DNA of 64,000 bases from Planctomycetales bacterium (lineage in GTDB: Bacteria; Planctomycetota; Planctomycetia; Planctomycetales; Planctomycetaceae), in NCBI GenBank assembly GCA_026400835.1, contig JAPLOA010000071.1, forward strand, positions 1 through 64,000, in the 5' to 3' direction. The notes beneath the pieces were generated by a model. The model was given only the letters and a program-made list of their open reading frames with translations. It searched no databases and had not been told where the DNA came from. The position numbers and the translations under genes were made by a program. Of the stretch, positions 1-7,416 are shown piece after piece. Every line of letters starts with the position of its first letter. Position 1 is the stretch's first letter.

Positions 1-77
1 AATGACAAATGACAAATGACAAATGACAAATGACAAATGACAAATGACAAATGACAAATGACAAATGACAAATGACA
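1..77. repeat. Perfect heptanucleotide tandem repeat
   Basis: Eleven uninterrupted copies of AATGACA run from the window edge to base 77, so the true array may be longer. It abuts a small palindrome (78-90, GCGGC-TTC-GCCGC) that overlaps the stop codon of the ABC permease gene. There are no spacers, so it is not a CRISPR. The 7-bp period is shared with the repeats at 970-1027 and 3181-5101. Confidence 0.97.
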
Positions 78-89
78 GCGGCTTCGCCG

Positions 90-977
90 CTAGACGGTAT
101 CCATAAAAGTCTGTTCAGTGCGATTGAAGATGATGACGCCGAAGATCAGAGTGAGGAGAGTAAAGACTGATGCATAGGCGAGGCCTGCAATAGATGCCTG
201 ACCAGAACCAAGGAAGCCATATTTAAACGCTTCAATGATGTGCGAAATAGGGTTCCACCAGAGCACTCGCTGATATTTTTCACTGAGAGTGCTCATCGGA
301 TAAATAATGGGCGTCGCATACATCGCCAATTGAACACCAAATCCTATGAGAAACGTGAGATCTCGATACTTGGTGGTCAGCGAACTGAAGATGATCCCAA
401 ATCCCAGACCAAGGCCGGCCATGAGAAGTAAACAGTAGACGGTTGACAGTATCCAGAAATTGGGGTGAATTGAGTCCGAGGTTGCCAGATACCAGACCCA
501 CATGATCAGGAACAGTCCGAACTGAATGAAGAACTTTATCACGTTACTGATGACCACGGACAGCGGCACAATGAGTCTCGGAAAATACACCTTGCCGAAG
601 ATGTTGGCATTGCTGACAAAGGTTGTGGAGGTCTTGTTGAAAGACTCCGCAAAGTAATTCCAGAGCGTGATACCCGACAGATAAAACAATGGGGCCGGAA
701 TGCCATCTGTGCTGATTTTTGCTATGTTTCCAAAGACAATCACATAGGTCAGCATCGTCATGATGGGCTGCACGAAGAACCAGATTGGCCCCAGAATCGT
801 CTGCTGATAAACCGTCACGATATCTCGCTTGACGAACATGTACAGCAGATCGCGGTAGTCCCAAATCTCCTTCAGGTTCACGTCCAGCAAATGCCGCTTG
901 GGACGGATGATCAGGTCCCAGTCACTGTCGGAGACAGACGACGAGTTTAGGGCGGTGGGAGAAGAGTCAGTTGTCAT
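90..977 (-). CDS. ABC-2 type polysaccharide export permease (Wzm/TagG-like)
   Basis: This 295-residue inner-membrane protein fits the permease subunit of an ABC exporter for lipid-linked polysaccharide (Wzm/TagG/KpsM family). The N-terminal segment IWDYRDLLYMFVKRDI, followed by ILGPIWFFVQPI, is the classic amphipathic entry of this family. About six hydrophobic segments follow (roughly residues 70-90, 100-120, 145-170, 175-200, 210-235, 265-285). The C-terminal WWNPISHIIEAFKYG motif is also typical. It is the last gene of the polysaccharide cluster on the minus strand. The ATP-binding partner is not in the window and is expected beyond the left edge. The ATG lies inside the first of two 14-bp tandem repeats, so its translation start region has been reshaped by repeats. 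Confidence 0.9.
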   Translation of the reverse strand: MTTDSSPTALNSSSVSDSDWDLIIRPKRHLLDVNLKEIWDYRDLLYMFVKRDIVTVYQQTILGPIWFFVQPIMTMLTYVIVFGNIAKISTDGIPAPLFYLSGITLWNYFAESFNKTSTTFVSNANIFGKVYFPRLIVPLSVVISNVIKFFIQFGLFLIMWVWYLATSDSIHPNFWILSTVYCLLLMAGLGLGFGIIFSSLTTKYRDLTFLIGFGVQLAMYATPIIYPMSTLSEKYQRVLWWNPISHIIEAFKYGFLGSGQASIAGLAYASVFTLLTLIFGVIIFNRTEQTFMDTV

Positions 978-1027
978 TGGGCAGTTGTCATTGGGCAGTT
1001 TTCAGGAGTCAGGGGTCAGGGGTCAGA
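970..1027. repeat. 7/14-bp periodic repeats spanning a gene junction
   Basis: Two tandem copies of the 14-mer GTTGTCATTGGGCA (970-997) cover the start codon of the permease gene. They are followed by three near-copies of a heptamer related to AGGGGTC (about 1004-1027), which encode the last residues (LTPDP) and stop of the upstream EpsI-like gene. Both arrays keep a 7-bp phase like that at 1-77. Confidence 0.85.
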
Positions 1028-1764
1028 GCGTGGGTCAGCCAGCAATTGCGAAAGTGGCGGCGGGTTTCGAGATGGAGTGAGATGGCTCGGTCAATGGTTT
1101 CTGACGCGTTCTCCTGAGTACAGGGAACGAGCACCTGGCATTGCAGCGCTCGATCATGGCTGCCGCTCAGATTCTCAAATGAAATGGTTGGGTCTACACG
1201 TTCCTGTATCCGGCCGGCGATTCCCGGATTTCGATTTTTCACATTAAGATTGCTGACATTTACTGCCGGTGGCTGTCCCCACTGACCGTCTTCAAAGAAG
1301 ACAGAGAAAACAAGAACTGCAAGCTGCTGCTGACTATCCTTCAAAGTCGCGACCACATACTGACCACCGTCATCGGAATCCTGATAAATTTCTCTCTGTT
1401 CAATTGTTCTGTTCTGATTTCGGTAACAGTAAGTCAGCTCGTGCCACTGATCTTCTCCCAATTGGTCGAATGACACCACTGCGACCAAATCATGGGTACG
1501 ATATGTCCACTGATGAACCCACCAGTAGATCCCGTCAGGGATCGCCTCAGCTGGCATAGCAGGGCGAAATTCAGCCCGCTTCCACTCCTGAATTTGCTCT
1601 GGCAGATCATTCTGCGAAAGAACAACGTCGCCACGGGCCGGGCCGGGCTTCTTACGATGTTCGGGCTTGCCACCCAGCCACTGAAGCACACCGACGCCCA
1701 AAACAGCGGCAAGAAGCCAAAGCCACACCTTGGGTTGTCTGCTTGACCGCTCAGAATTGCTCAT
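1009..1764 (-). CDS. Exosortase-associated EpsI/DUF3485-like protein
   Basis: The 251-residue protein has one N-terminal membrane segment (about residues 14-29) and an extracytoplasmic domain. The stretch DQWHELTYCYRNQ, preceded by a WWVHQWTYR-type segment, resembles the conserved H...C core of EpsI/DUF3485 proteins. These are encoded next to, or fused to, exosortases and are thought to act in exopolysaccharide production or export. No exosortase is seen in this window. The ATG at 1764 is preferred because the membrane segment then lies close to the N terminus; an in-frame start at 1812 adds 16 polar residues. The C terminus is encoded by 7-bp repeats and may have been remodelled. The family assignment is an inference from short motifs. 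Confidence 0.5.
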   Translation of the reverse strand: MSNSERSSRQPKVWLWLLAAVLGVGVLQWLGGKPEHRKKPGPARGDVVLSQNDLPEQIQEWKRAEFRPAMPAEAIPDGIYWWVHQWTYRTHDLVAVVSFDQLGEDQWHELTYCYRNQNRTIEQREIYQDSDDGGQYVVATLKDSQQQLAVLVFSVFFEDGQWGQPPAVNVSNLNVKNRNPGIAGRIQERVDPTISFENLSGSHDRALQCQVLVPCTQENASETIDRAISLHLETRRHFRNCWLTHALTPDP

Positions 1765-2186
1765 CTCAGCGCGCACTTCGTCCCTGTGGGTGACAGCGTA
1801 TCCTGAAAGCACCTACAAAGTCTGAATTGAACAGAGCGAGTGTCAAATCGATGTTAAGCCAATTGAACGATCGGGGTATCACTCCTGAGCGTAGTTCCTT
1901 GATGTCGCAGAAAGACATCGGCGTTTACCTGCAAGCAACCAAAATCGTGATCTCGATGCAACCATTCAGCCTGTAGCAATTAGACTGCCGAAGCCAGGCA
2001 ATTTCCAAGAAATGATAGCAGCCCATCGTCCGTCGTGAAAATTCCCGGGATTGCTTCCAGTTAGCTCGAATTTACCGGATAGGAATGGGCACAGACTGAT
2101 GTTTGATTCTGGTTTTCCCGAGCTTCGCTTGACGGCGAGCCGCAGGCGATGCCTATACAAGCGAGCAGTCGTATCCCCATGGGTGG
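1765..2186. other. Intergenic region with half palindrome
   Basis: There is no convincing gene in these 422 bp. It holds one arm (2132-2148, ACGGCGAGCCGCAGGCG) of the palindromic repeat that is complete at 24169-24236. No clear terminator is seen for the upstream dehydratase gene. Confidence 0.7.
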
Positions 2187-3173
2187 TCAACGAATCGACC
2201 CCATTGCTGCATGCAGATCCGCATCAACCATCAGATGGACCAATTCGTCAAACCTCACGGAGGGCTGCCACCCCAAACAGGATTTTGCTTTGGACGGATT
2301 GCCAAGCAATTCCTCAGCGTCAGCAGGTCTCATAAATCGCTTGTCAATTTTCACGTGTTCCTGCCAGTTCAGGCCGACGTGAGAAAATGCGATCTGCAAC
2401 AGTTCGCGGATCGTGTGCGATTCGCCGGTGGCCAGCACATAATCGTCCGCCTTGTCCTGCTGCAGCATCAGCCACATCGCGTGGACAAAATCTTTGGCAT
2501 AACCCCAGTCGCGGGCAGAGTCGAGATCTCCGAGGCTGACCGACTTCTGCAAGCCGGCCTTAATCCGGGCAGCGGCCAGCGTTACTTTGCGAGTCACGAA
2601 GTTCTCACCTCGCCGAGGACTTTCATGGTTGTAACAAATTGCGTTGCAGAAAAAGAGCCCGTGTGCTTCGCGATAAATCTTTGTCATCTGCGTGGCGAAT
2701 GCCTTGGCACAGCCGTACGGTGAATTCGGATTGATAGGCGTTGATTCATCCTGAGGACTCACCGTTGGCGTTCCGAAGATTTCGCGACTGCTGGCATGCA
2801 AAAACTTTGGGGGACTCGGGAGATCTCGCAGGATTTCCATAATCCTGAGACTGCCCATCGCGGTCAGATCACACGTGCTTTCGGGGATCTCAAAACTGAG
2901 GCCCACATGAGACTGCCCGGCGAGGTGATAGAACTCCGTGGGCCGCACTTTGTTGATGATGCGGCGAATCGTGGTCGTGTCGGAGAGATCTGCATAGTGC
3001 AGGAACAGCTTCTTCTCATAGACGTTATCGTCGCCATAAAACGACTGCAGACGAGATCGTTCCAGCGTACTGCTGCGGCGGACGATGCCATGAACTTCGT
3101 AGCCTTTTTCGAGCAGAAGTTCGGTCAGGTAGGAACCGTCCTGACCTGTGATTCCGGTGATGAGAGAACGCAT
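2187..3173 (-). CDS. GDP-mannose 4,6-dehydratase-like protein (second paralogue)
   Basis: This 328-residue extended SDR converts, or is predicted to convert, GDP-mannose to GDP-4-keto-6-deoxy-mannose. It starts with the Rossmann motif GITGQDGSY (residues 6-14). The serine/glutamate site sits in HASSREIFG, YGCAK gives the catalytic Tyr-x-x-x-Lys, and [15 protein letters not shown] is the Gmd substrate-binding signature. It is clearly a paralogue of the gene at 5137-6147 but more divergent: REIFG replaces the usual SEMYG, so it may act on a related substrate. Both belong to the same polysaccharide locus and are separated by the repeat-bracketed small genes. Confidence 0.85.
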   Translation of the reverse strand: MRSLITGITGQDGSYLTELLLEKGYEVHGIVRRSSTLERSRLQSFYGDDNVYEKKLFLHYADLSDTTTIRRIINKVRPTEFYHLAGQSHVGLSFEIPESTCDLTAMGSLRIMEILRDLPSPPKFLHASSREIFGTPTVSPQDESTPINPNSPYGCAKAFATQMTKIYREAHGLFFCNAICYNHESPRRGENFVTRKVTLAAARIKAGLQKSVSLGDLDSARDWGYAKDFVHAMWLMLQQDKADDYVLATGESHTIRELLQIAFSHVGLNWQEHVKIDKRFMRPADAEELLGNPSKAKSCLGWQPSVRFDELVHLMVDADLHAAMGSIR

Positions 3174-3180
3174 AGGGGGT

Positions 3181-3475
3181 GCTTGGTTCTTCGTTCTTGG
3201 TGCTTTGTTGAATCGCGGGTGCTTGGTTCTTGGTTCTTGGTGCTTGGTTGAATCGCGGGTTCTTGGTGCGTGGTTGAAGAAGCAGGTGCGTGGTTGAAAA
3301 AGCAGGTTCCTGGTGCTTGGTTGAATCGCGGGTTACAAACGCCGGTTAAATCGCAGGGTGCAAACGCAGGTGCTTAGTGCGTAGTTCCTGGTGCTTGGTT
3401 GAACAAGGAACCAAGAACCTGTTTTTTGACCCAGAACCTGCGACTCAACCAAGCACAAAGCACCAAGAACTGTGT
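3181..3475. repeat. Repeat block C: heptad repeats with inverted arms
   Basis: About 295 bp of degenerate units such as GCTTGGTTCTTGGT and GGTTGAATCGCGGGT run up to about 3400. They are followed by inverted copies (AACCAAGCAC, ACCAAGAACC) from about 3403 to 3470. The basic step is 7 bp (TCTTGGT/GCTTGGT). The block separates the second gmd-like gene from the nucleotidyltransferase gene and shares units with the blocks at 4081 and 5013. Confidence 0.9.
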
Positions 3476-3476
3476 G

Positions 3477-4064
3477 TTATCCTTCGGGGTCGTCGATGAG
3501 TTGTTGGAGACGTTCCGCGTGAAGTGGTGGGAGTTGAGGCATCCAGGTTGAGTCGATGAGACCGACGCTGAGCATGTCGCGGATGTGTGTCCGGTCTTTG
3601 TCGCGAAACGAATTCAGTTTCATTGTCAACAGGGCCAGCAGGTTGACCACGTCGTAATCGTCGGCCGATTCAATTTCTGTCACGTCGGCTGACGCAACGA
3701 CATATTCGGGACGGACTTTCTCCGCAGCATACAAAAGATGCACGCCATCGCGAGGACTTCCGTCTGGACCATCGATGAAGCAGTCGACTCCCATCAGTTC
3801 ATGGTGAATAAAGCCGACCGCTTCAAGGGCCAACCTCACTCGATCAAAATCCGATCGACGCACGAGGATATTCACATCTCTCGTATTTCGCACTGCCGCG
3901 CGGTCCACTCGGGCGACCCATGCGGCAACGGCATTGCCACCTGCAACCGCATAAGGAATCTGCGCGGCTTTCAGAGCCGCTGTGGCGCGTAAAGCGCGTT
4001 CACGAACTGCTTCCACGGCGTCGATCATCCCTTGCCATGAAAATGGTTTGAGTTCAACTGCCAT
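3477..4064 (-). CDS. Nucleotidyltransferase-fold protein
   Basis: The 195-residue protein resembles the stand-alone nucleotidyltransferase family often annotated in planctomycetes. AVAGGNAVAAWVARVD (about residues 39-54) is the Gly-Gly helix. NTRDVNILVRR (about 60-70) aligns with the TRDVDILV metal-binding strand, so the second acidic residue (usually Asp) is Asn here, which may weaken metal binding. RDGVHLLYA is in the place of a third acidic strand. The C-terminal helix-rich part (VNLLALLTMKLNSFRDKDRTHIRDM) resembles the domain after the catalytic core in AbiEii-type proteins. It lies alone between repeat blocks C and D, in the strand sense of the surrounding polysaccharide genes. Its substrate is unknown. 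Confidence 0.65.
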   Translation of the reverse strand: MAVELKPFSWQGMIDAVEAVRERALRATAALKAAQIPYAVAGGNAVAAWVARVDRAAVRNTRDVNILVRRSDFDRVRLALEAVGFIHHELMGVDCFIDGPDGSPRDGVHLLYAAEKVRPEYVVASADVTEIESADDYDVVNLLALLTMKLNSFRDKDRTHIRDMLSVGLIDSTWMPQLPPLHAERLQQLIDDPEG

Positions 4065-4080
4065 TGAATAAATCGCTGGG

Positions 4081-4252
4081 GGTTATTGAAAAAGCAGGTG
4101 CCTGGTTAATCGCAGGTTGAAAAAGCAGGTGCTTGGTTGAGTCGCAGGTTGAAAAAGCAGGTGCTTAGTTGAGTCGCAGGTTGAAAAAGCAGGTGCTTAG
4201 TGCTTGGTGCTTCGTTCAAACCAAGAACCAAGAACCAAGAACCAAGAACCAA
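4081..4252. repeat. Repeat block D: 32-bp units plus heptamer run
   Basis: A 32-bp unit beginning GGTTGAAAAAGCAGGTGCTT is repeated in tandem at 4115, 4147 and 4179, with a degenerate copy at 4081. It runs into GCTTGGTGCTTCGTT and then four perfect copies of CCAAGAA (4221-4248), which are the inverted form of the TTCTTGG heptad. The block therefore has potential to fold into a hairpin. It ends 4 bp before the stop codon of the four-helix-bundle gene. Confidence 0.95.
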
Positions 4253-4255
4253 AAA

Positions 4256-4624
4256 TTAGGAACCGTTTTTTGTTAAGTAGCGGATGAAGCCGCCTATTCG
4301 CTGATGAGTTACGGTGGCTTGGTCGTAAATCCGGTCGAATTGTTCTTTACTGATATACTCCTGGTCGAGTGCTGCGTAGAGCTGACTTTTGACTTCGGTG
4401 CAGGAACGTTGCGCATAACGCAGAAACCTGACAAATTCAGGGTTACTTCCCCCGTCAAATCCTTCGGCGATGTTGTGCATTGCCGAACCAGCCGCTCGCT
4501 GAATCTGATCCTTCAGCCCATAGTCCTTACTGAACTCCGCCTGCTTCGTGGCCGAATAAACCATTCGAGTTAACTCGCGGGCCAACTTCCAGCCTTCGAT
4601 GTCCTCGAAGCGTTCGATCTTCAT
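4256..4624 (-). CDS. Four-helix-bundle protein (S23/Avd-like family)
   Basis: The 122-residue, all-helical protein begins MKIERFEDIEGWKLARELT. Internal segments include GLKDQIQRAAGSAMHNIAEGF and EFVRFLRYAQRSCTEVKSQLYAA. These are diagnostic of the four-helix-bundle family found as ORFs in 23S rRNA intervening sequences and related to the Avd accessory protein of diversity-generating retroelements. No reverse transcriptase or template repeat is present here. Avd itself binds nucleic acid as a pentamer; the function of stand-alone members is not established. Its ATG overlaps the stop of the upstream truncated nucleotidyltransferase (ATGA, 4621-4624), so the two are probably co-translated. Repeat blocks D and E flank the pair. 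Confidence 0.85.
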   Translation of the reverse strand: MKIERFEDIEGWKLARELTRMVYSATKQAEFSKDYGLKDQIQRAAGSAMHNIAEGFDGGSNPEFVRFLRYAQRSCTEVKSQLYAALDQEYISKEQFDRIYDQATVTHQRIGGFIRYLTKNGS

Positions 4625-5010
4625 GCTTCATCTTTGATCAAATCTGGCCATCGCCCAATGATCGCATTGACGGCTTTTCGTTTCTGATTGTGAGGCACCA
4701 TGATACCCACATCCTGGGTCGCTCGTGGCATGGGCAGATAGCCCACATAACCGTGCAGGCCCATCAGACACCAGTTCTCAACGCCAGCGGCTCGAAGACA
4801 GCTCATCACTTCTGCAGGCTTGATGTCCATCGACTGAGGCCTCCATGTGGTGCGATAGTCTGTGGTCAGGCGCGTGCTGACGCGCAGTCCGTACTCGTGT
4901 CCACAAGGACTTGTCGGATCGCCCGCATCTAATGCTCGTAAATCCACCCGCGACATCGCCGCATTGCGGGCAGCGAGGTATTCGGGGCTGTTGGTGTCCG
5001 TAGGGAGCAT
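4621..5010 (-). CDS. Truncated nucleotidyltransferase-like protein
   Basis: The 129-residue protein ends in a recognisable nucleotidyltransferase start: MGLHGYVGYLPMPRATQDVG, then IMVPHNQKRKAVNAI. The usual TQDVD metal-binding pair reads TQDVG, so one acidic ligand is lost. The chain stops after WPDLIKDEA, well before the C-terminal half expected for this family. The first 60 residues resemble no domain I know. The stop codon overlaps the start of the four-helix-bundle gene by 4 bp. It is either a decayed enzyme whose reading frame survives by coupling to the next gene, or a non-catalytic partner of the bundle protein, as in HEPN-MNT-style pairs. The second reading is speculative. Confidence 0.55.
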   Translation of the reverse strand: MLPTDTNSPEYLAARNAAMSRVDLRALDAGDPTSPCGHEYGLRVSTRLTTDYRTTWRPQSMDIKPAEVMSCLRAAGVENWCLMGLHGYVGYLPMPRATQDVGIMVPHNQKRKAVNAIIGRWPDLIKDEA

Positions 5011-5012
5011 AG

Positions 5013-5101
5013 GTTAAATCGCCGGGAAACGCCGGCTGAGTCGCAGGTGCTTAGTGCTTAGTTCGAACGAAGCACCAAGAACCAAGAACCTGCGATTTAA
5101 C
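5013..5101. repeat. Repeat block E: imperfect palindrome with perfect ends
   Basis: An 89-bp imperfect palindrome is bounded by perfect 10-bp inverted ends GTTAAATCGC (5013-5022) and GCGATTTAAC (5092-5101). Inside, TCGCAGGTGCTTAGTGC (5041-5057) faces ACCAAGAACCTGCGA (5081-5095) across an inner AGTTCGAACGA turn. The heptad units match those in blocks C and D. The block sits between the truncated nucleotidyltransferase and gmd. Confidence 0.93.
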
Positions 5102-5136
5102 AAAAAGCTGCGTTTCCGATCTGAGGATAAATCGGC

Positions 5137-6147
5137 CTACAGTTTGGCGAGAACAGCTTCCTGTTTGGCCAACTCGAGGTCATGGTCGACCATCAGTTTG
5201 GCCAGTTGTGCCAGAGTCGTGGAGGCTGTCCAGCCCAGCTTTTCCGTGGCCTTGGTGCAGTCACCGAGAAGCAGATCCACTTCGGCCGGCCGGAAATAGC
5301 GTGGGTCGATTTCGATGTATTTCTTTGGATCAAGCTCGAGCTGAGCAAAGACTAAATCTGCAAACTCCTGAACCGTCTGAGTCTTCCCGGTCGCCAGTAC
5401 GAAATCGTCCGGCTCGGAATGCTGCAGCATCATCCACATGCCTTCGACATAGTCCTTAGCGTAACCCCAGTCGCGTTTGGCTTCCAGATTTCCGAGGTAA
5501 AGCTTTTCCTGCAACCCCATCTTAATTCGAGTGGCCGCACGGGTAATCTTGCGAGTGACGAACGTCTCACCACGTCGCGGACTTTCGTGATTGAAGAGAA
5601 TACCGTTGACCGCAAACATGTCGTACGACTTGCGATAATTCACGGTCTGATGGAAGGCAAAAACCTTGGCACAACCATAAGGACTCTGAGGCTGAAACGG
5701 TGTCTTCTCCGTCTGCGGCGTCTCGAGCACTTCGCCATACATTTCGCTCGATGAGGCCTGATAAACCTTCACCAGCTTTTTCTTATTCAACTGACGAGCC
5801 GCTTCCAGCACGTTCAGAGCACCACCGCCGGTCGCATGCAGCGTGTAGACAGGCTGATCAAAGGACACACGAACATGGCTCTGAGCCCCGAGGTTGTAGA
5901 TCTCATCCGGCTCGATATCCAGAATCAGATTGGTCAGACTTTGCCCATCCGTCAGATCGCCATAGTGCAATGAAAGCCGCAGGCCACTCTGGTGAGGATC
6001 CTGATAGATATGGTTAATTCGACCTGTCGTGAATGTGCTGGCTCGTCGAACCAATCCATGGACGTTGTAGCCTTTCTCAAGGAGCAATTCCGCAAGATAA
6101 GAGCCGTCCTGACCTGTGATTCCAGTGATAAGAGCAGTTTTTGACAT
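5137..6147 (-). CDS. gmd: GDP-mannose 4,6-dehydratase
   Basis: This cytosolic enzyme makes GDP-4-keto-6-deoxy-D-mannose, the first step to GDP-L-fucose. The 336 residues carry the NADP-binding [19 protein letters not shown] (residues 8-26). The catalytic site is ASSSEMYG with YGCAK, and [19 protein letters not shown] is the family signature for the nucleotide sugar and tetramer interface. It lies directly downstream of the GDP-fucose synthase gene (gap about 100 bp), so the two steps are genetically linked. The ATG at 6147 gives a family-typical N terminus (MSKTALITG). Confidence 0.97.
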   Translation of the reverse strand: MSKTALITGITGQDGSYLAELLLEKGYNVHGLVRRASTFTTGRINHIYQDPHQSGLRLSLHYGDLTDGQSLTNLILDIEPDEIYNLGAQSHVRVSFDQPVYTLHATGGGALNVLEAARQLNKKKLVKVYQASSSEMYGEVLETPQTEKTPFQPQSPYGCAKVFAFHQTVNYRKSYDMFAVNGILFNHESPRRGETFVTRKITRAATRIKMGLQEKLYLGNLEAKRDWGYAKDYVEGMWMMLQHSEPDDFVLATGKTQTVQEFADLVFAQLELDPKKYIEIDPRYFRPAEVDLLLGDCTKATEKLGWTASTTLAQLAKLMVDHDLELAKQEAVLAKL

Positions 6148-6246
6148 GGGAGAGATTATGGTTCGGGATGTTGAGTGAAGAAAAGAAAGCAGTCGAACTG
6201 CTGAAGATATTGAACAATACCTGGCCGTACGCGCGAAAGAAAAAAC

Positions 6247-7203
6247 TTACGCGGAACGCAACTGCTGGGAGCTGGTTGCTTTCAGAAAGTCCTGATAGGC
6301 GTCGGCCAGACCAGTCTTCAACGAAATCTGCGGAGCCCAGCCCGTTGATTTGATTAAGCTGATATCGCTGAGCTTACGTGGAGTTCCGTCCGGCTTGGAA
6401 AGATCGTTTTCAATTCGTCCGGTGTAACCGATGACTTCAGCAACCAGCTCCGCAACGCCTCGAATGGTGATTTCCTGGCCGCTGCCGATGTTGACCAGAT
6501 CAGGAGGCTCAGCAAGTTCCAGCAAGTGAAGAATTCCCGCCGCCAGATCATCGACATGCAGGAATTCTCGCAACGGAGTTCCGGAGCCCCAAATTTTGAC
6601 GCAGGGAACATCGGCGACCTTCGCTTCATGAAAGCGACGAATCAAAGCCGGAAGCACATGACTGTTGTCCGGATGATAGTTATCCCCCGGCCCGTAAAGA
6701 TTGGTCGGCATGGCAGAATGGTACAACACGCCGTACTGGCGACGATAATACTGGCACAACTTCAGCCCGGCGATCTTGGCAATCGCATACGCTTCATTCG
6801 TTTGTTCCAGAGGGGATGTCAGCAGACTGTCTTCGGCAATAGGCTGCGGCGCGAGTCGCGGATAAATGCAGGTACTGCCAAGAAACAGAAATCTCTGAGT
6901 TCCTGTCTGCCACGCGGAATGGACGGCATTAGAAGCCATCGCGAGGTTCTGATAGAGGAACTCGGCGGGATAAGTACTGTTGGCATGAATCCCGCCCACT
7001 TTCGCCGCCGCAAACACAACGACATCCGGCCGATTGGCCGAAAACCATTGATGGACCGACGCCTGGCAAGTCAAATCCAATTCAGATCGCGAAGCCAGCA
7101 ACAGATTATTGAACCCTCGCTGTTGAAGTCGGCGCACAACAGCGGCACCCACCATACCGCGATGACCGGCCACAAAGATTCTGGAAGTTGACGAAACAGT
7201 CAT
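6247..7203 (-). CDS. fcl: GDP-L-fucose synthase
   Basis: This bifunctional epimerase/reductase turns GDP-4-keto-6-deoxy-mannose into GDP-L-fucose. The 318-residue protein has the nucleotide-binding [16 protein letters not shown] near its N terminus and GSTCIYP with the catalytic serine. The Tyr-Lys pair is in [14 protein letters not shown], and the family segment is [20 protein letters not shown]. The ATG at 7203 ([13 protein letters not shown]) is chosen because it gives the usual family length; the longer frame to 7263 would add 20 unrelated residues. It is followed by gmd, completing the GDP-fucose pathway. Confidence 0.95.
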   Translation of the reverse strand: MTVSSTSRIFVAGHRGMVGAAVVRRLQQRGFNNLLLASRSELDLTCQASVHQWFSANRPDVVVFAAAKVGGIHANSTYPAEFLYQNLAMASNAVHSAWQTGTQRFLFLGSTCIYPRLAPQPIAEDSLLTSPLEQTNEAYAIAKIAGLKLCQYYRRQYGVLYHSAMPTNLYGPGDNYHPDNSHVLPALIRRFHEAKVADVPCVKIWGSGTPLREFLHVDDLAAGILHLLELAEPPDLVNIGSGQEITIRGVAELVAEVIGYTGRIENDLSKPDGTPRKLSDISLIKSTGWAPQISLKTGLADAYQDFLKATSSQQLRSA

Positions 7204-7416
7204 TAAGCCCGCACTTGACTCAAAAGAATCCCTCGGAAACCGAAGCCTGCCAATCACTGACAATACAAAAAGGGACTAACGTTCTTCGACAGTCTGATCC
7301 GGGCAGTACACCCACCCAGATTGGTTGGTCGCGACCTTCACCCAACAACCCAGAAATTCCATAAACTGCGATTTGGGGGCCGGAGTATACAAATTGAGGC
7401 AATCCGACAAATAGCG

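Noticed and set aside
1-77. Possible CRISPR array
   Set aside because: Units are 7 bp and directly adjacent with no spacers, and no cas gene is near.
4256-5101. Diversity-generating retroelement
   Set aside because: The four-helix-bundle protein resembles Avd, but no reverse transcriptase, template repeat or variable repeat was found.
5013-5101. Integron attC site
   Set aside because: The ends contain GTTRRRY- and RYYYAAC-like heptamers and a foldable middle, but in the reverse order of attC (GTTRRRY first, RYYYAAC last), and no integrase is present in the window.
6526-7191. Long plus-strand frame antisense to GDP-fucose synthase
   Set aside because: Shadow of fcl; no family features and no ribosome site.
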